Source: Batkoa obscura
Lineage: Eukaryota > Entomophthoromycota > Entomophthoromycetes > Entomophthorales > Batkoaceae
Length of the DNA: 64,000 nucleotides
Assembly (NCBI GenBank): GCA_030770535.1
Contig: JASVEC010000026.1
Coordinates: 620,001 to 684,000 of the forward strand
Direction of reading: 5' to 3'
Both the position numbers and the translations under genes were made by a program. Shown here one piece after another: positions 25,320 to 35,892 of this stretch. Positions within the stretch are counted from its first letter, which is position 1; every line of letters starts with the position of its first letter. The notes under the pieces were generated by a model. The model ran no database searches. It was not told where the DNA came from and saw only the letters and a list, made by a program, of their open reading frames with translations.

Positions 25320-26261
25320 CCTAACTTAGATACGTCATAACTAACGTTATCGAATTCCAATCACTTTATTTAATCCATCCCTCACTTTTACTCAATTAAG
25401 ATAATCGAATTATCATTGTTTTATATTTTTATATACATTCACTCATTCTGATAGTTAATAAAATTGTTTTTATATTTCATTATAGTACTTAGTTATAATA
25501 TTTATTGTAAATGTCAAATGTATATAGTTTTAACTGCTATATTATTCATTTGAATTTAATACTGACAATTAAAGACAGTTCGATAATTTCGGGTCAAGCA
25601 AATCAAATATTTATAAAATATAGGCTAAAATATTAATCATTAGAAAGTTACGATTCAGCTTTGAAAAAGAAATAATATCACGATAGATTGAACAACTTTA
25701 ACAAGTTGATAATAACCCTTTATCCTTTTTCAAGTTTGAACGTTCGGTATTAATTTGTTTTATATTAAAAACTCAAACCCTTTATAATCGAGCTCTATGA
25801 GTACCAAGTAAAGTTCAATAAATTAATACTTACCTTCAACTGCTGTTGATGATAGAAAATAAATTTAGTGACTCCTATACTTCTTAAAGTAACCTATAAA
25901 TAAACCAGGGACTCATTCGTAAATACTTATTTGATCCTGAGTTTTCAGCTATAAAAGTAATAAGAAGTGTAATTAGTTATAAGTAGCTTGTTACTGAGTA
26001 AATTCAAGTAAAGCATGATGTGAAAATAGGTATCGAGGTGGTAAAAAAAGGGGGAAGGAAATACTAAACCGAAGGACATAGACCGAGCTTAGTTATCTTT
26101 AAGTTTGTAAGGGGCATTACCATTTATTTGATAATTTTTATTATTTCCTATATTTCCTAACCTTGTGATTTTTACGCAAATAAGCCTGCTACTAGCCTTT
26201 GGACGCAATATGTACCTTTGGAAAATAAGGCATTCTATATAAATTCAAAATTCCAGAATTT
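25320..26261. other. Intergenic region
   Basis: 3' flank of the PH-domain gene. No gene was identified. Confidence 0.5.
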
Positions 26262-26368
26262 ATATGGGGATGCTTTTTTTGGTTTCATCACTTTTTCGAT
26301 TTTCTAAGGGCTATTTGAGTGGAAAAGCTATTAGTGAAATTCTTAAACAAAAAAATACATTCCCATAT
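26262..26368 (+). mobile_element. MITE, full-length copy
   Basis: 107-bp copy starting ATATGGGGATGC and ending ACATTCCCATAT. It forms an inverted pair with the copy 239 bases downstream. Confidence 0.86.
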
Positions 26369-26607
26369 ATTTAGCTGGAAATATCGATATAACTGAAAAA
26401 TGTGATTTAGAATTTTAGAAGCTTATTTTATAACTTTTGAGTTTATTTTAATAAATGTCATTTAATATCTATGAATATTTTAACCATTTTAAAGGGGTAC
26501 ATATCAACATCATTAAAAAGTATTACCAGTTTAAAGCCAGTAAATATTTAGAAAAAGCCAAGTTCAGTCACACAACTACTAGGTATATTTAGATAACGAT
26601 AAAGCTT

Positions 26608-26714
26608 ATATTGGGATGTATTTTTTTATTTAAGAATTCTACTAACAATCTTTCCGCTCAAATAGCGCTTAAAAAATTTAAAAAGTGATGAAACCAAAAA
26701 AAACATCCTCATAT
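26608..26714 (-). mobile_element. MITE, full-length copy
   Basis: 107-bp reverse-orientation copy starting ATATTGGGATG and ending AACATCCTCATAT. Facing the copy at 26262, it could form a large stem in single-stranded DNA or a read-through transcript. Confidence 0.86.
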
Positions 26715-27307
26715 ATAAACAATAGTTTTATAAATAGTTTTATCTACCTCTAGCCGCATCATATGGTTCCTTTAAGCTCTTCTCTTGCCATTTAATGACT
26801 GTGATCACTGCCTTGGCCGTGTACTAGAAAGCATACTAAACTTTCCTATATTGATTTTACAGCAACGGAAATGTGCAATAAAAAATTGATATTATAATAA
26901 ATAAATATATTGGCTATAGTTTTATGCTATTAAAATTTCCAATTCCAGAAAACTATTTATGTAGTAGTTTTATATTAAACGCTAGAACTTAAAACAATTT
27001 ACATAGAATGCTATATATTAAAATTATTATTTTTCTTATGACCAGCCAACCATATTTATTTTGAATTAAAAAATTTATTACTAAATAAAGCAAATTAATA
27101 TTTTTATAATAACTATAAATTTTTATTATACTCCAATCAAAACATAGAATGAAGTCAATAATGGATCTCAATTGGCACAAACATTTGATAAGTCCATTTA
27201 TTTCGAAATACTAAAAAGTGATAAATTGCTAATAAATTAGAGGAATAAAAATCAATAAACAATGTTATAGTCCAAAGAATAAGGTGAAATATTGATAGTC
27301 TGAGTAA
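26715..27307. other. Intergenic region upstream of GH17 gene 2
   Basis: No gene was found. It contains the promoter region of the second GH17 gene. Confidence 0.5.
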
Positions 27308-27315
27308 TATAAATA
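27308..27315 (+). promoter_or_regulatory. TATA box of GH17 gene 2
   Basis: TATAAATA, 34 bases before the ATG at 27350. It is the same octamer at a similar distance as in GH17 gene 1. Confidence 0.55.
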
Positions 27316-27349
27316 GAACTGGTTAGAAATTAGAAATTTTAATTTTAAA

Positions 27350-28285
27350 ATGGTTAAGCTTAATACTTTAACTTTGATGCTAGTAGGATGGTTGTCTGGT
27401 ACAGCCTTAGCAAAGAATCTCCCCCCAAGAATAGCTAAAAGGGACGTAGGCCCAGGAATAAGTGGGTTCACTTATTCCCCTTACCTAGAATCAGGGTGTA
27501 AAAGCAGTGCTCAGGTAGCCAATGAATTAAAGAGAGTCTCAGAATTAACGGGTAACATTCGTTTATACTCAACCGATTGTGACCAATTGAGCAATGCAAT
27601 CAACGCAATTACTAGTCAGGGTTTAAATCTTAAGATCTTAGCTGGTGTTTGGACTCGTGATGGTGAAGGAAAACGAAATGACGATATTGCCAAAATCAGT
27701 GGATATGCTTCTAAAGATGAATATAAGAGCTTGTTTACTGGTATTTCAGTAGGTAATGAAGAACTTATGAATGGAGGCAATATTGGAGCTGTTATTTCAA
27801 ATATTGAAGCTGCTAAAGCGCAGCTTAGTGGGTTAGGTATTCCAATTGGCTATGCTGAAACTGCTGTAAACCTCAAATCACATCCTGAATTAAATGATAT
27901 ATGTGATAAAATTTATGCTAATATCTATTCTTTCTTTTCACCAAGAGGGGATGGCAATATGGGCAATGCAGCCGAATCCATCATTGCTCAGTACAATGAT
28001 TTATCTAAGCAATTTCCGGATAAAGTTGTTATCTCGGAAGTAGGATGGTCAACTCGCGGACAAGGAAATTACCTTGCTGATCCATCTGAAGAAAACCAAG
28101 CCAACTTTTTACAGAGCTTGATATGCAAAGCTTCTAAAAGTAATATCCCTTATTATATTTTAGAACCATATGATTCTAAATGGAAGTCTCGTGGTGATGA
28201 AGATTCTGTTGAAACACATTTTGGTGTTATGAATGATAACGGAAGTTTTAAATTTGCTGGCTTTAACCCTAATTCACAATGTTAA
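27350..28285 (+). CDS. Secreted GH17-type beta-1,3-glucanase with Kex2-type propeptide
   Basis: Single exon, 311 residues. A signal peptide (LMLVGWLSGTALA) ends near residue 21. A short basic propeptide ending in Lys30-Arg31 follows, a probable Kex2/furin site, so mature protein would begin at DVGPG. Catalytic residues are Glu137 in VGNEELMNGG (acid/base) and Glu230 in VVISEVGWST (nucleophile). RLYSTDCDQL and ILEPYDSKWKS are shared almost word for word with the GH17 gene at 20.1 kb, showing recent common origin. That gene lacks the propeptide. The role is remodelling or degradation of beta-1,3-glucan outside the cell. The two genes diverge around the PH-domain gene. Confidence 0.92.
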   Translation: MVKLNTLTLMLVGWLSGTALAKNLPPRIAKRDVGPGISGFTYSPYLESGCKSSAQVANELKRVSELTGNIRLYSTDCDQLSNAINAITSQGLNLKILAGVWTRDGEGKRNDDIAKISGYASKDEYKSLFTGISVGNEELMNGGNIGAVISNIEAAKAQLSGLGIPIGYAETAVNLKSHPELNDICDKIYANIYSFFSPRGDGNMGNAAESIIAQYNDLSKQFPDKVVISEVGWSTRGQGNYLADPSEENQANFLQSLICKASKSNIPYYILEPYDSKWKSRGDEDSVETHFGVMNDNGSFKFAGFNPNSQC

Positions 28286-28736
28286 TTTAATTAAAGATAA
28301 ACTTTTCTGAGATTTATGTATTGTTTAATACCAAATTTAAATAAACTTTTATACCAAATAATAGTTATCATGTAACTCAACTATTATATTTTAGTCAAAA
28401 TTTACAACAATCAAAAAACCTATCAGCTAAAACCTATTAAATATCAATAAAAAGAGGGAATTGAGGTTGCAATATTGCTTTCACCAACCTTATTGTTAAT
28501 ATGTACATAATATGATTGAGGGTACTCTGGAATAATTAGTATTTGTAATCCACCATAAAAATAGAATGTATATATTTATCTTCTCATTCCTTAAATTCAT
28601 GTTGGTAAACTTTATAGTAAATTATTTTCTAAATTATTATTGGTAATATAAAGTTTTATTACAAATATGAGGTTCTCAAAGCCCGAAAATTTAAATACAA
28701 GCACAGGATCTTATTATATAAGTTCTAGCTTTTACA
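28286..28736. other. Intergenic region
   Basis: 3' flank of GH17 gene 2; nothing recognised. Confidence 0.5.
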
Positions 28737-29051
28737 TCAAGCTCTGATCTGTTCTTTGAAAAAGGGAAATAGAGACTCCATTACTATTGTATCGTGATTA
28801 AGGAAGGTTGTAGTATTTATCTCATCTGCGATTCTTTTCAATTGCAGTGTCATAAATACTAACATTTCGAGTAAAATAGACTCTTCTTTAGCTATAGCAA
28901 AGTCAATAAAAAATGGCAACTTATATTTTAATTTACGATAAATATGTATTATTTTGAATGTTTGATTTATTGAAATGTAACCCTTGATCATTAATACTAA
29001 AAGATACTTTCCTTTTAAAAGAGGTTTAAAATACAAAAGCTGGTCAAAAAG
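28737..29051 (-). other. Possible exon or remnant of a helical protein
   Basis: An open stretch of about 105 codons begins after a plausible acceptor (GTGTAG) near 29062 and runs to a stop at 28737. It reads as amphipathic helices (ILLEMLVFMTLQLKRIADE; VMESLFPFFKEQIRA). No upstream exon with a good start could be joined, and no family was recognised. It may be the last exon of a decayed gene or chance. Confidence 0.25.
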
Positions 29052-29262
29052 GGAGTTATTCTACACTATTCTGTTTTTTTTCTTGAAATCTAATGCATGG
29101 AGGTTTTGTTTGCCATAATCAAATTTTGTTGAAGTTGACTAACTTTAGGGAAAAAATAAAGAAAGTTCATCTAATCCCTTCTTGCTTCTAGAAGAAGTCA
29201 ATGGATGAAGTGCAAACATTTCACTCCTGACTCCCCAGGGCATTTCTCAACTATTATAACTT

Positions 29263-30200
29263 CTATTTATTCTTTTTTTTTGAGCTTGTATAATCCCAAG
29301 ATCGGCATCGATTCCTAAACCTTTCCCTTCTATTAAGTTCTAGAGATTTTCTTTTAGAATTAGGTATGTCGTGCATTATAGGAAGCTTGACTCTAATTGA
29401 TATATATGGAGCTACCATTGAACTCCAAGACTTTCGATGGCAGGTTAGAACCTCTTCCTGGACTTGTTTGATTTCACTGGCAGCCCTTTCAATATTTGCT
29501 AAATACTCTTCAAGTTGCACCTCTAACTCTTCACTGTCTTGCTTTTTTCTCTCTAAATCCGCCATTAGCTTATCATGATAAGATTTTACTTCCTCCAAAA
29601 TCCCATTTTCCTAAAGCTAAATTAGTGGATATGTTAATTACTTAATTGGTGTCTTACGTTTTGCTCTAATTTTTCTATGGTTAACTTATTGCCAATAATT
29701 TGTAAAAATAATCGAAGGGAAACTATCATCAGATCAATAGATGACATTAAGGTATAGGGATTTCTAATTTCATTAATCCCAATGATTATGATGGATAATA
29801 ATAGAATACAATCTATTCCAGACAAAACCTTGTTATAAAGTTTTATCTTGGTGATCGATAATGCTCTTAAAATAGTTTCGATAACAAATGCGCCTAAGAA
29901 TGGTGCTTTTAATATCGCACAAACTATTTGTATATATCTTTTGTTTTCTTTCAAATTTCTTCCATTAGGAGATAAAATCGAATCTAAATTTTTAGTTTGA
30001 TAAATAAACTATACAATGTATCTACCTAAAGCAATTCCAATAAACAAAGTAGTTAAATAAATAACTGTAATAAACGCAGATTTGTAATAAAAGTTATAAG
30101 TATCAATAACTTTAAGCGCTCTAAATTGCAACTTTTCATACATTGTTAATTGTTCATAATCTTCTGGGTTAATCTCATTATAAAATCCATTGTACACCAT
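29263..30200 (-). CDS. Small multi-pass membrane protein with coiled-coil tail, unknown function
   Basis: Not recognised. Three exons (30200-30026, 29983-29658, 29610-29263) splice in frame to 282 residues. A first hydrophobic segment lies near 40-58 (FITVIYLTTLFIGIALG). Three more hydrophobic stretches follow in exon 2 (IVCAILKAPFLGAFVIETIL; VLSGIDCILLLSIIIIGI; MIVSLRLFLQII). Exon 3 is a charged coiled coil (LMADLERKKQDSEELEVQLE) ending in a very basic tail. The order, membrane domain then coiled coil then polybasic tail, suggests an organelle or ER membrane tether. That is only an inference. Intron 1 is just 42 bases. Confidence 0.65.
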
Positions 30201-30387
30201 TTTTTATAAGTATAAGAAAATAGTAAATAACATACTTAGTTTAAATAGACCATCCTTAAATTAGTTGTTGATCTTTTACAACCTTAAAATTGTCCTTAAT
30301 TTAATTTATGGTCAAACGGCTTTTGGATATTGCCATCAAACATTGCTAAAATTAAATCTCATTTAAGGAATTTTTTTCCTTAAATAC
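30201..30387. other. Upstream flank of the membrane-protein gene
   Basis: Short AT-rich region between the start codon and a MITE copy; probable promoter. No motif stands out. Confidence 0.4.
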
Positions 30388-30495
30388 ATATAAGGATGTT
30401 TTTTTTGACTTCATTACTTTTTCCATCTTTTAAGCACTATTTGAGTGGAAAAATTGTTAGTAGAATTCTTAAACAGAAAAATACATCCCCATATA
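30388..30495 (+). mobile_element. MITE, full-length copy
   Basis: 108-bp copy starting ATATAAGGATG and ending ACATCCCCATAT. The left end is degenerate and the core reads AAGCACTATTTGAG. Confidence 0.84.
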
Positions 30496-31665
30496 AAGTT
30501 TACTGCCAATTGTTTTATAAACTATTTTGTTTGATCACCAGTAATGTTTAAAATTAAGAGTTTTAGTTGCCATTAAACTCTTGTAATAGTTGAAATTACC
30601 TTGAGTTGTATAGCTATTTTAAGAATTTACAGTTAAAGATTGAAAGTTGTTGAAATTTGCCTCCAAATAATGTTCTTTGCTCATTGAGTTTATGTAAAAA
30701 TACCCCAAATAAAATTTATTATTTGGATAGCATCACTTTACACCACCCTTTGTTGTGAGGAAATACTAAGCAATATCGGACGTTTAACTGATATAAATTA
30801 AGGATTTGTATAAATAAAATTATAAATGAAGTTGAAACATAACTCTTAAAGCCATGTAAATCTAAATAGCTAACAGAACAACATTATTTTATAATGTAAA
30901 TAGATCGTTTCCCTCAATTATTTAATTATACAGTAAAAAAACGAAAAATTGTTTGTAATTAAATTCGGTAATAAAAGATAAAGATTTGATATTTAATTAG
31001 ATTCAAAAAATACTCAGTAACTACCCAATATTAAATTATTAAAGAATAAGGATATGTATATTGGGTAAGTTTAAAAGCTTGGTTAAAATTAAGAATAAAA
31101 TTTTCCGATTTTACTTTTTTAGTCCATTTTCTGTAGCGTGAAATTTCGAAAAAAATATCTATTTGATATTGGGCAAAAAACACTCCTATACAACTAATAT
31201 TAAAATTAAGCAAAAAGTAACTATTTTTGTAGCACTTGGTGCTTGATTCACAATTTTTGCTAAAACTCAAAATAGATAAAATTTGAACCGAGTTTTTAAA
31301 CTAATATATATATAAAAAAACATATTAATAAAGAGTCAAGGGTCGGTCAGGTTTAATCATGATTGAATCGAGTATAATAAATTAATTACAAAGAAAAGTT
31401 TAATATAAGTTAAACCGGTATAATAATAAAATTGGATCAATATTATAATAGTAATTACCCCTGAAAGAGAGAATATTTAAGCCAGAGGTAAAGCTAGTTA
31501 AATAAATTTAAAAATAAATATTTCTTTATAATCAAAATAAGTTGATTTCCTTTGTATTGAAATATATGATTTCAATTATAAAGAAAATAGTATATAAATC
31601 AATCGAAATCTGATTAAAGTTCTAAGATATCTGAAATAGTTAGAATAATACTTAATAGTTAGATC
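30496..31665. other. Intergenic region upstream of the HMG-box gene
   Basis: No gene recognised. A TATATAAA motif at 31591-31598, 68 bases before the HMG-box ATG, is a possible TATA box. Confidence 0.45.
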
Positions 31666-32352
31666 ATGATGAATAGCGAAAAGAAAAAGCATATACCTAG
31701 GCCAAAAAATTGCTTTATGACTTATCGCCAAGCTAAAATGGAAGACATATTAAAAGCACATGGCAAAATAAATAATAAAGATATCTCAAAGCTGGCCGGA
31801 GAGATGTGGAATCAAGAACCAGAGATTATCAAAGAACATTTTAGAAAATTAGCAGAGTTGGGAAAAATAGAACATGCTAAAAAATACCCAAACTATAAAT
31901 ATTGTCCACGTAAAAATCAATCAAACACTAAAAAGAAATACAATCAAAATAAAGAAAATCAACTAATTCAAACCATCGATTACCATCATCCGGAATGTTT
32001 AGTAAACAACATGGAATATGAGCATAAATTGTATAAACTCTTACATACTCAAGAATTATTTACCAATTCCTATGTACCTATGCAGCCTTATGCTCCTTAT
32101 AACGAAGCTTTTATGGACAACAGCTGTATGGTGAATTACGTTTCAGAAGATGTATTCAACCAATATATTAATGTAGAATTATTAGACAACAATTTAGAAG
32201 TTAGAAGCGAAACTTCAAGTGATAGCTATCTTTACCCTTATCCCTATTTATCAACCTCAAACTCTGTACCTCTCTCAAATCAAGATGAAATAGTCCAATA
32301 TTATTCACCTAATTTATTGAATCATAATAGTTACATGTTAAATTATTACTAA
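31666..32352 (+). CDS. MATA-type HMG-box DNA-binding protein
   Basis: Single exon, 228 residues. The HMG box fills residues 10-80: IPRPKNCFMTYRQAK, then DISKLAGEMWNQEPE, KEHFRKLAELGKIEHAKKYP and YKYCPRK. The PRP(K)NxF..YR start and the YPxYKYxPRK end are hallmarks of MATA_HMG boxes found in fungal mating-type (MAT1-2, sexM/sexP-like) and Ste11/Prf1-type regulators. These bind and bend AACAAAG-like DNA. The rest is Asn/Tyr/Ser-rich, with no second domain. There is no flanking TPT/RNA-helicase pair as at Mucoromycota sex loci, so I call it an HMG family regulator, not a proven mating locus. The start could be the first or second of two adjacent ATGs. Confidence 0.85.
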   Translation: MMNSEKKKHIPRPKNCFMTYRQAKMEDILKAHGKINNKDISKLAGEMWNQEPEIIKEHFRKLAELGKIEHAKKYPNYKYCPRKNQSNTKKKYNQNKENQLIQTIDYHHPECLVNNMEYEHKLYKLLHTQELFTNSYVPMQPYAPYNEAFMDNSCMVNYVSEDVFNQYINVELLDNNLEVRSETSSDSYLYPYPYLSTSNSVPLSNQDEIVQYYSPNLLNHNSYMLNYY

Positions 32353-32845
32353 AGCTTATTAAATAAAGATTCATATGTGATACAGCTTATTGACATTTAA
32401 TGTTAAACTTCATTTTTTAGACTATAACTAAAAATAGCAAATATTTATACATCATCCTTTATTAAGCTTAGTCTTTAAATTAGCTTGAAAATATTGGTTA
32501 ATTTATCATTAAAAATATATTTATAGATAACACAGTTAGTTATAAATAGGTGCAAGTGATCCTAAAAGATACTAGAGTTATTTTTAATTTATTCTTTAAC
32601 TTTATAATAATTTAAATCGATTATGACAAAATACTATTTTTATGATTATGTAATACTAGTATTTTTTAATTGAATAAAATTCGAGTTTTAATTTTAAACT
32701 AAAACAGGCAGTTGTAAAGTTTACAGCTCAAAGTTCTTAAATTAGGTTGAAAATTTCAACTTTTTATAGAAGTGTAGGCCAAAAGCAGGCCAAGGTATGA
32801 GAAACTCTAACATTTTAATCATCATTAAAAAAAATACCGCAAGCT
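32353..32845. other. Intergenic region downstream of HMG-box gene
   Basis: No gene recognised. Confidence 0.45.
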
Positions 32846-33020
32846 ATTAGGCTTTCCCTTATACCCTGTTGCGAAAATTCAACCCTAAAAAAGGTAATGG
32901 TTTTGACTAAAACAGTAATAGCATTGCAGGAAATAGCTTTACTATTGCAACCTGTTACCGTCACTGAAGAGTTCAATAAAATTATTCACTTTCGCGAGAT
33001 ATACAGGAAAGCCTAATATC
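32846..33020. repeat. Inverted-repeat element of about 175 bp
   Basis: Outer arms pair (left CTATTAGGCTTTCC, right AGGAAAGCCTAATA) and inner arms pair again (left CAGTAATAGCATTGCA, right TATTGCAACCTGTTAC). Most of the element could fold as one imperfect hairpin. Words such as TTGCGA and TTGCAACCTG recall the second repeat family at 47.2, 58.7 and 61.3 kb, but kinship is uncertain. Confidence 0.55.
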
Positions 33021-33860
33021 AAAATTTTGAACTTTGGGCTTTCTTTTTTCACCAATTTCAAAGTTCTTGCTCAACTTTTGTAGACCACCTTATACAGCTG
33101 TTGAAATTCAAATATGCAATTTCTAACAAATTAAATTAAACATAAACCAGGTATTTATATTTTGCATTTAATAAGTTTATTTATTACAATCTTTTATTTT
33201 TATATATTGTGCAAATACAATATATAAATGCCCGATTTATGTTTAAATTTAATTTGGTAAAAAAGTTACACATCTGAATTTTAATAGCTGTAAATCCCAC
33301 TTTGTTTACTCACTTAATAACCTGGGAGCTAACTTTGATCATTTCCTACTCTATACCTCAAATGATTAAACATTTGGTATAAAGGCTCCTTCAAGTTTGT
33401 TAGGTACCTTTATGTCGTTACTAAAAATTGAAGGTTTTTTCTAAGTGACTATTCTCTTTGTTTTTATTAAATAAATGCGCTTGCCATGAGAGATTCGGAT
33501 TTTTCTTTAATGTTGAATAAACTGGAAAATTTATATATAATATTGAATTAGGAATGGCTTTGTCTATTTACAAAGATATTAATATGTTTGAATAGTTAAT
33601 AATGGGCCTTGGTTACTATGGCTATTGGAAACACCCCTCTCCCATACAAACTCCACAACCTTGAGCCATAAAGTCTTATCTCTTCTAAAGTTTTTTTTAA
33701 GTAAACCAAGTTTCCCCATGAATGTGTAATCAAAAAAAGCGACAGAACATCAAATGTTATTCAATATATAATAAAATAGCATGTTTTATATAGGTAACTC
33801 AATTAGTTAAAATGTTACTTTAATGAGAAATGTATATTTCAAACTAAATGATAGATCTCT
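33021..33860. other. Intergenic region
   Basis: No gene was identified. Confidence 0.45.
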
Positions 33861-33940
33861 ATTATGGTTCGTGACGTATCCTTTATAAAAATCTTATAAT
33901 GTCATAATATTATTATAAAGGATATATCACGAACTATAAC
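33861..33940. repeat. 80-bp perfect-style hairpin
   Basis: The left arm ATGGTTCGTGACGTATCCTT pairs with the right arm AAGGATATATCACGAACTAT over about 25 positions with three mismatches. The loop is about 25 bases. It may be a small fold-back element or a transcribed hairpin. Confidence 0.6.
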
Positions 33941-34104
33941 GATTGTTAAAGAGCGTTTAGGTAAAAAAAATTCCTCAAAAAGTGTGAGCACTATGTGTTT
34001 GACATGGTAAAAAAAACAAAGGGAGCCAATAGTCTACAGGGCTGTAAGTAAGAGAATCATGCTGAAAGACACATTTTTTAAAGTCGAGCATTTTACAGAT
34101 TATT

Positions 34105-34211
34105 ATATGTAGGTATTTTTTTTGGCTTCATCACTTTTTCCATCTTTTAAGCGCTATTTGAGTAGAAAAATTGTTAGTAAAATTCTTAAACACAAAAATA
34201 CATATCCATAT
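34105..34211 (+). mobile_element. MITE, full-length copy
   Basis: 107-bp copy with degenerate ends (ATATGTAGGTAT... and ...ACATATCCATAT) but an intact core AAGCGCTATTTGAG. Confidence 0.83.
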
Positions 34212-34497
34212 AATGACTGAAATTATTTTATGATTCTAGAAAGACTGCTTGAATCACCACCATCTATAGGCTTTTGATGAGATGTTGCCCGTCACAAATC
34301 TTGATTGTGTATCGTTACTTTTATTGCTTTATCTAATATCAACATCAATAAAACTAAACATTGTCATCTGTATAAATAAAATTCAACAATTTTAGTTCAA
34401 TTTTAGATTAAAATATTTAGGCAGTTAATATTTAGTTTAAGAAACAATAAAATAAAAAATAAAAATAAAACAAGGGTTATATCTACATATTTATACA
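34212..34497. other. 3' flank of the Zn2Cys6 regulator gene
   Basis: Short spacer with no recognised feature. Confidence 0.4.
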
Positions 34498-35892
34498 TTA
34501 TTTACAAAGTTCAGTACTAAGGATAAGGGAGTATTCCAAGGCAGCAAAGGCGGTGGCACCAATAGCACCCTGACTATTTGTCGAGTTAGCCATCTCAAAA
34601 GCTTTAAAGTAGTAACTATTAGCTTCAAGGAATAAATGGGAGTTAATAAAAGCATGTTTTGCAGCTTCACGTAAATGGATGGATGTTTGTGGAATATTGC
34701 GTAATTGCTGTAATCCAACATGATAACAATAGGCAGAGGAAACTGAGGTGACTAAATACAAGATTTTTTGGTCCATTTCATCAGATGAGAAGTTCCAAAG
34801 CAAATCGGTTATTTCTAAAGCCATATTTTGTCTTTCTATCATGGTTGGAAAAACTTCTTTGAGAAAATTTATCAAATAACGGATTTGGACATTAGTAATT
34901 AGTTGAGTCCTTTCAGAATATTCTATTAAGCGCTTTTCAAAATCTTCAATCATTTTTTGTCTCAATGGTGGGGAATTCTTCATGTTTAAAATAGCATTGT
35001 TCAATTCAGGGGAACTCATTATATTTACATTAGGTTTGTTTTGTTTTACAGAATCCATTATATTTACATTGATTTGATTTTGTGATCCAGAATTCATTAT
35101 ATTTACATTGGTTTGTGTTTCAATTGGGATCTTGGCATAGTATGAAGGTTGAGTTGCTCCGTGCGATAAATGTATGTTGTTATGTTCCTCATTTGAGACG
35201 TTGGAATAATAAACGGATGGAGTTACTTGATGAGATAAATGTACATGATTTTGAACTTCAATTGAGGCACTATTGTAGTAAGTAGATGGGTTTACACTAT
35301 GAGGCAAATGTACATGGTTTGGTGTCACTAGGTTAGTGGCGTTGTCTATATAATAATGTTGTAAAGAGGTTGGAGAATAATCATTAGTGTTGCTTTCCAT
35401 ATAATGGTAATTTGACATATACCCTGACCCAACGTTGGATGGGATGTAGGTATCCGCGTGATTTAAAAAGGATAAATGGGGAACAAAGGGGGCTGAGTTT
35501 GATTGGTTTGCCCAAAGCTCCTGTTGCATAGAAGTTTGGTAGAACTGAGAATTTGCAGATAAAGGAGTGACTGGACTAGTTTGACCACTAAGTCTAGGCT
35601 GGATATTAGGTAACGTAGCATTAGTCTTTATTGGAGCTAGCTTACTGCCTTTCTTCTCTTTCTTTACCTTAGTAACCCCAGTACGTTTACCTCCTTTAGG
35701 ACCTCTTTTTAAGACTGGAGTAGTAAAAGCGCAATGTGTATCCTTTACTACACACATATGACAAACTCCACCACTATATATACACTTAGTTTTCCTCTTT
35801 TGACACATATCACATGCTCTTTTGGCATCCTGAGTCTTGTCGTATTTCTTTTTTGTTTTAGACAAAGTATTTTTGCGAATAACGTCGGGCAT
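34498..35892 (-). CDS. Zn2Cys6 fungal-type transcription factor with internal repeats
   Basis: Single exon, 464 residues from the ATG at 35892. An upstream in-frame ATG at 35964 exists, but the Zn2Cys6 motif sits closer to a normal N-terminus from 35892. The binuclear zinc cluster is complete: Cys27, 30, 37, 44, 47 and 54. It is preceded by a Lys-rich stretch and followed by a basic linker (KRGPKGGKR), so it should bind DNA in the nucleus. The middle holds two tandem repeat blocks: three units of HVHLSHxVTPSxYY type, then three of NVNIMxS type. The C-terminal third is helical (LLWNFSSDEMDQKILYLVTS onward) and ends at LILSTELCK. A Conidiobolus-like expansion of such regulators is known, but the target genes cannot be told. 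Confidence 0.88.
   Translation of the reverse strand: MPDVIRKNTLSKTKKKYDKTQDAKRACDMCQKRKTKCIYSGGVCHMCVVKDTHCAFTTPVLKRGPKGGKRTGVTKVKKEKKGSKLAPIKTNATLPNIQPRLSGQTSPVTPLSANSQFYQTSMQQELWANQSNSAPFVPHLSFLNHADTYIPSNVGSGYMSNYHYMESNTNDYSPTSLQHYYIDNATNLVTPNHVHLPHSVNPSTYYNSASIEVQNHVHLSHQVTPSVYYSNVSNEEHNNIHLSHGATQPSYYAKIPIETQTNVNIMNSGSQNQINVNIMDSVKQNKPNVNIMSSPELNNAILNMKNSPPLRQKMIEDFEKRLIEYSERTQLITNVQIRYLINFLKEVFPTMIERQNMALEITDLLWNFSSDEMDQKILYLVTSVSSAYCYHVGLQQLRNIPQTSIHLREAAKHAFINSHLFLEANSYYFKAFEMANSTNSQGAIGATAFAALEYSLILSTELCK
35000..35330 (-). repeat. Coding tandem repeats in the Zn2Cys6 regulator
   Basis: Two adjacent repeat blocks. On the protein, about 23-residue units begin HVHLPH, HVHLSH and NIHLSH. 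About 13-residue units begin NVNIMNS, NVNIMDS and NVNIMSS. The DNA repeats (for example ATTATATTTACATT recurring) are still recognisable. Confidence 0.75.

Noticed and set aside
31666-35892. HMG-box and Zn2Cys6 genes as a mating or secondary-metabolite cluster
   Set aside because: They are 2 kb apart with repeats between and no biosynthetic or TPT/helicase genes nearby.
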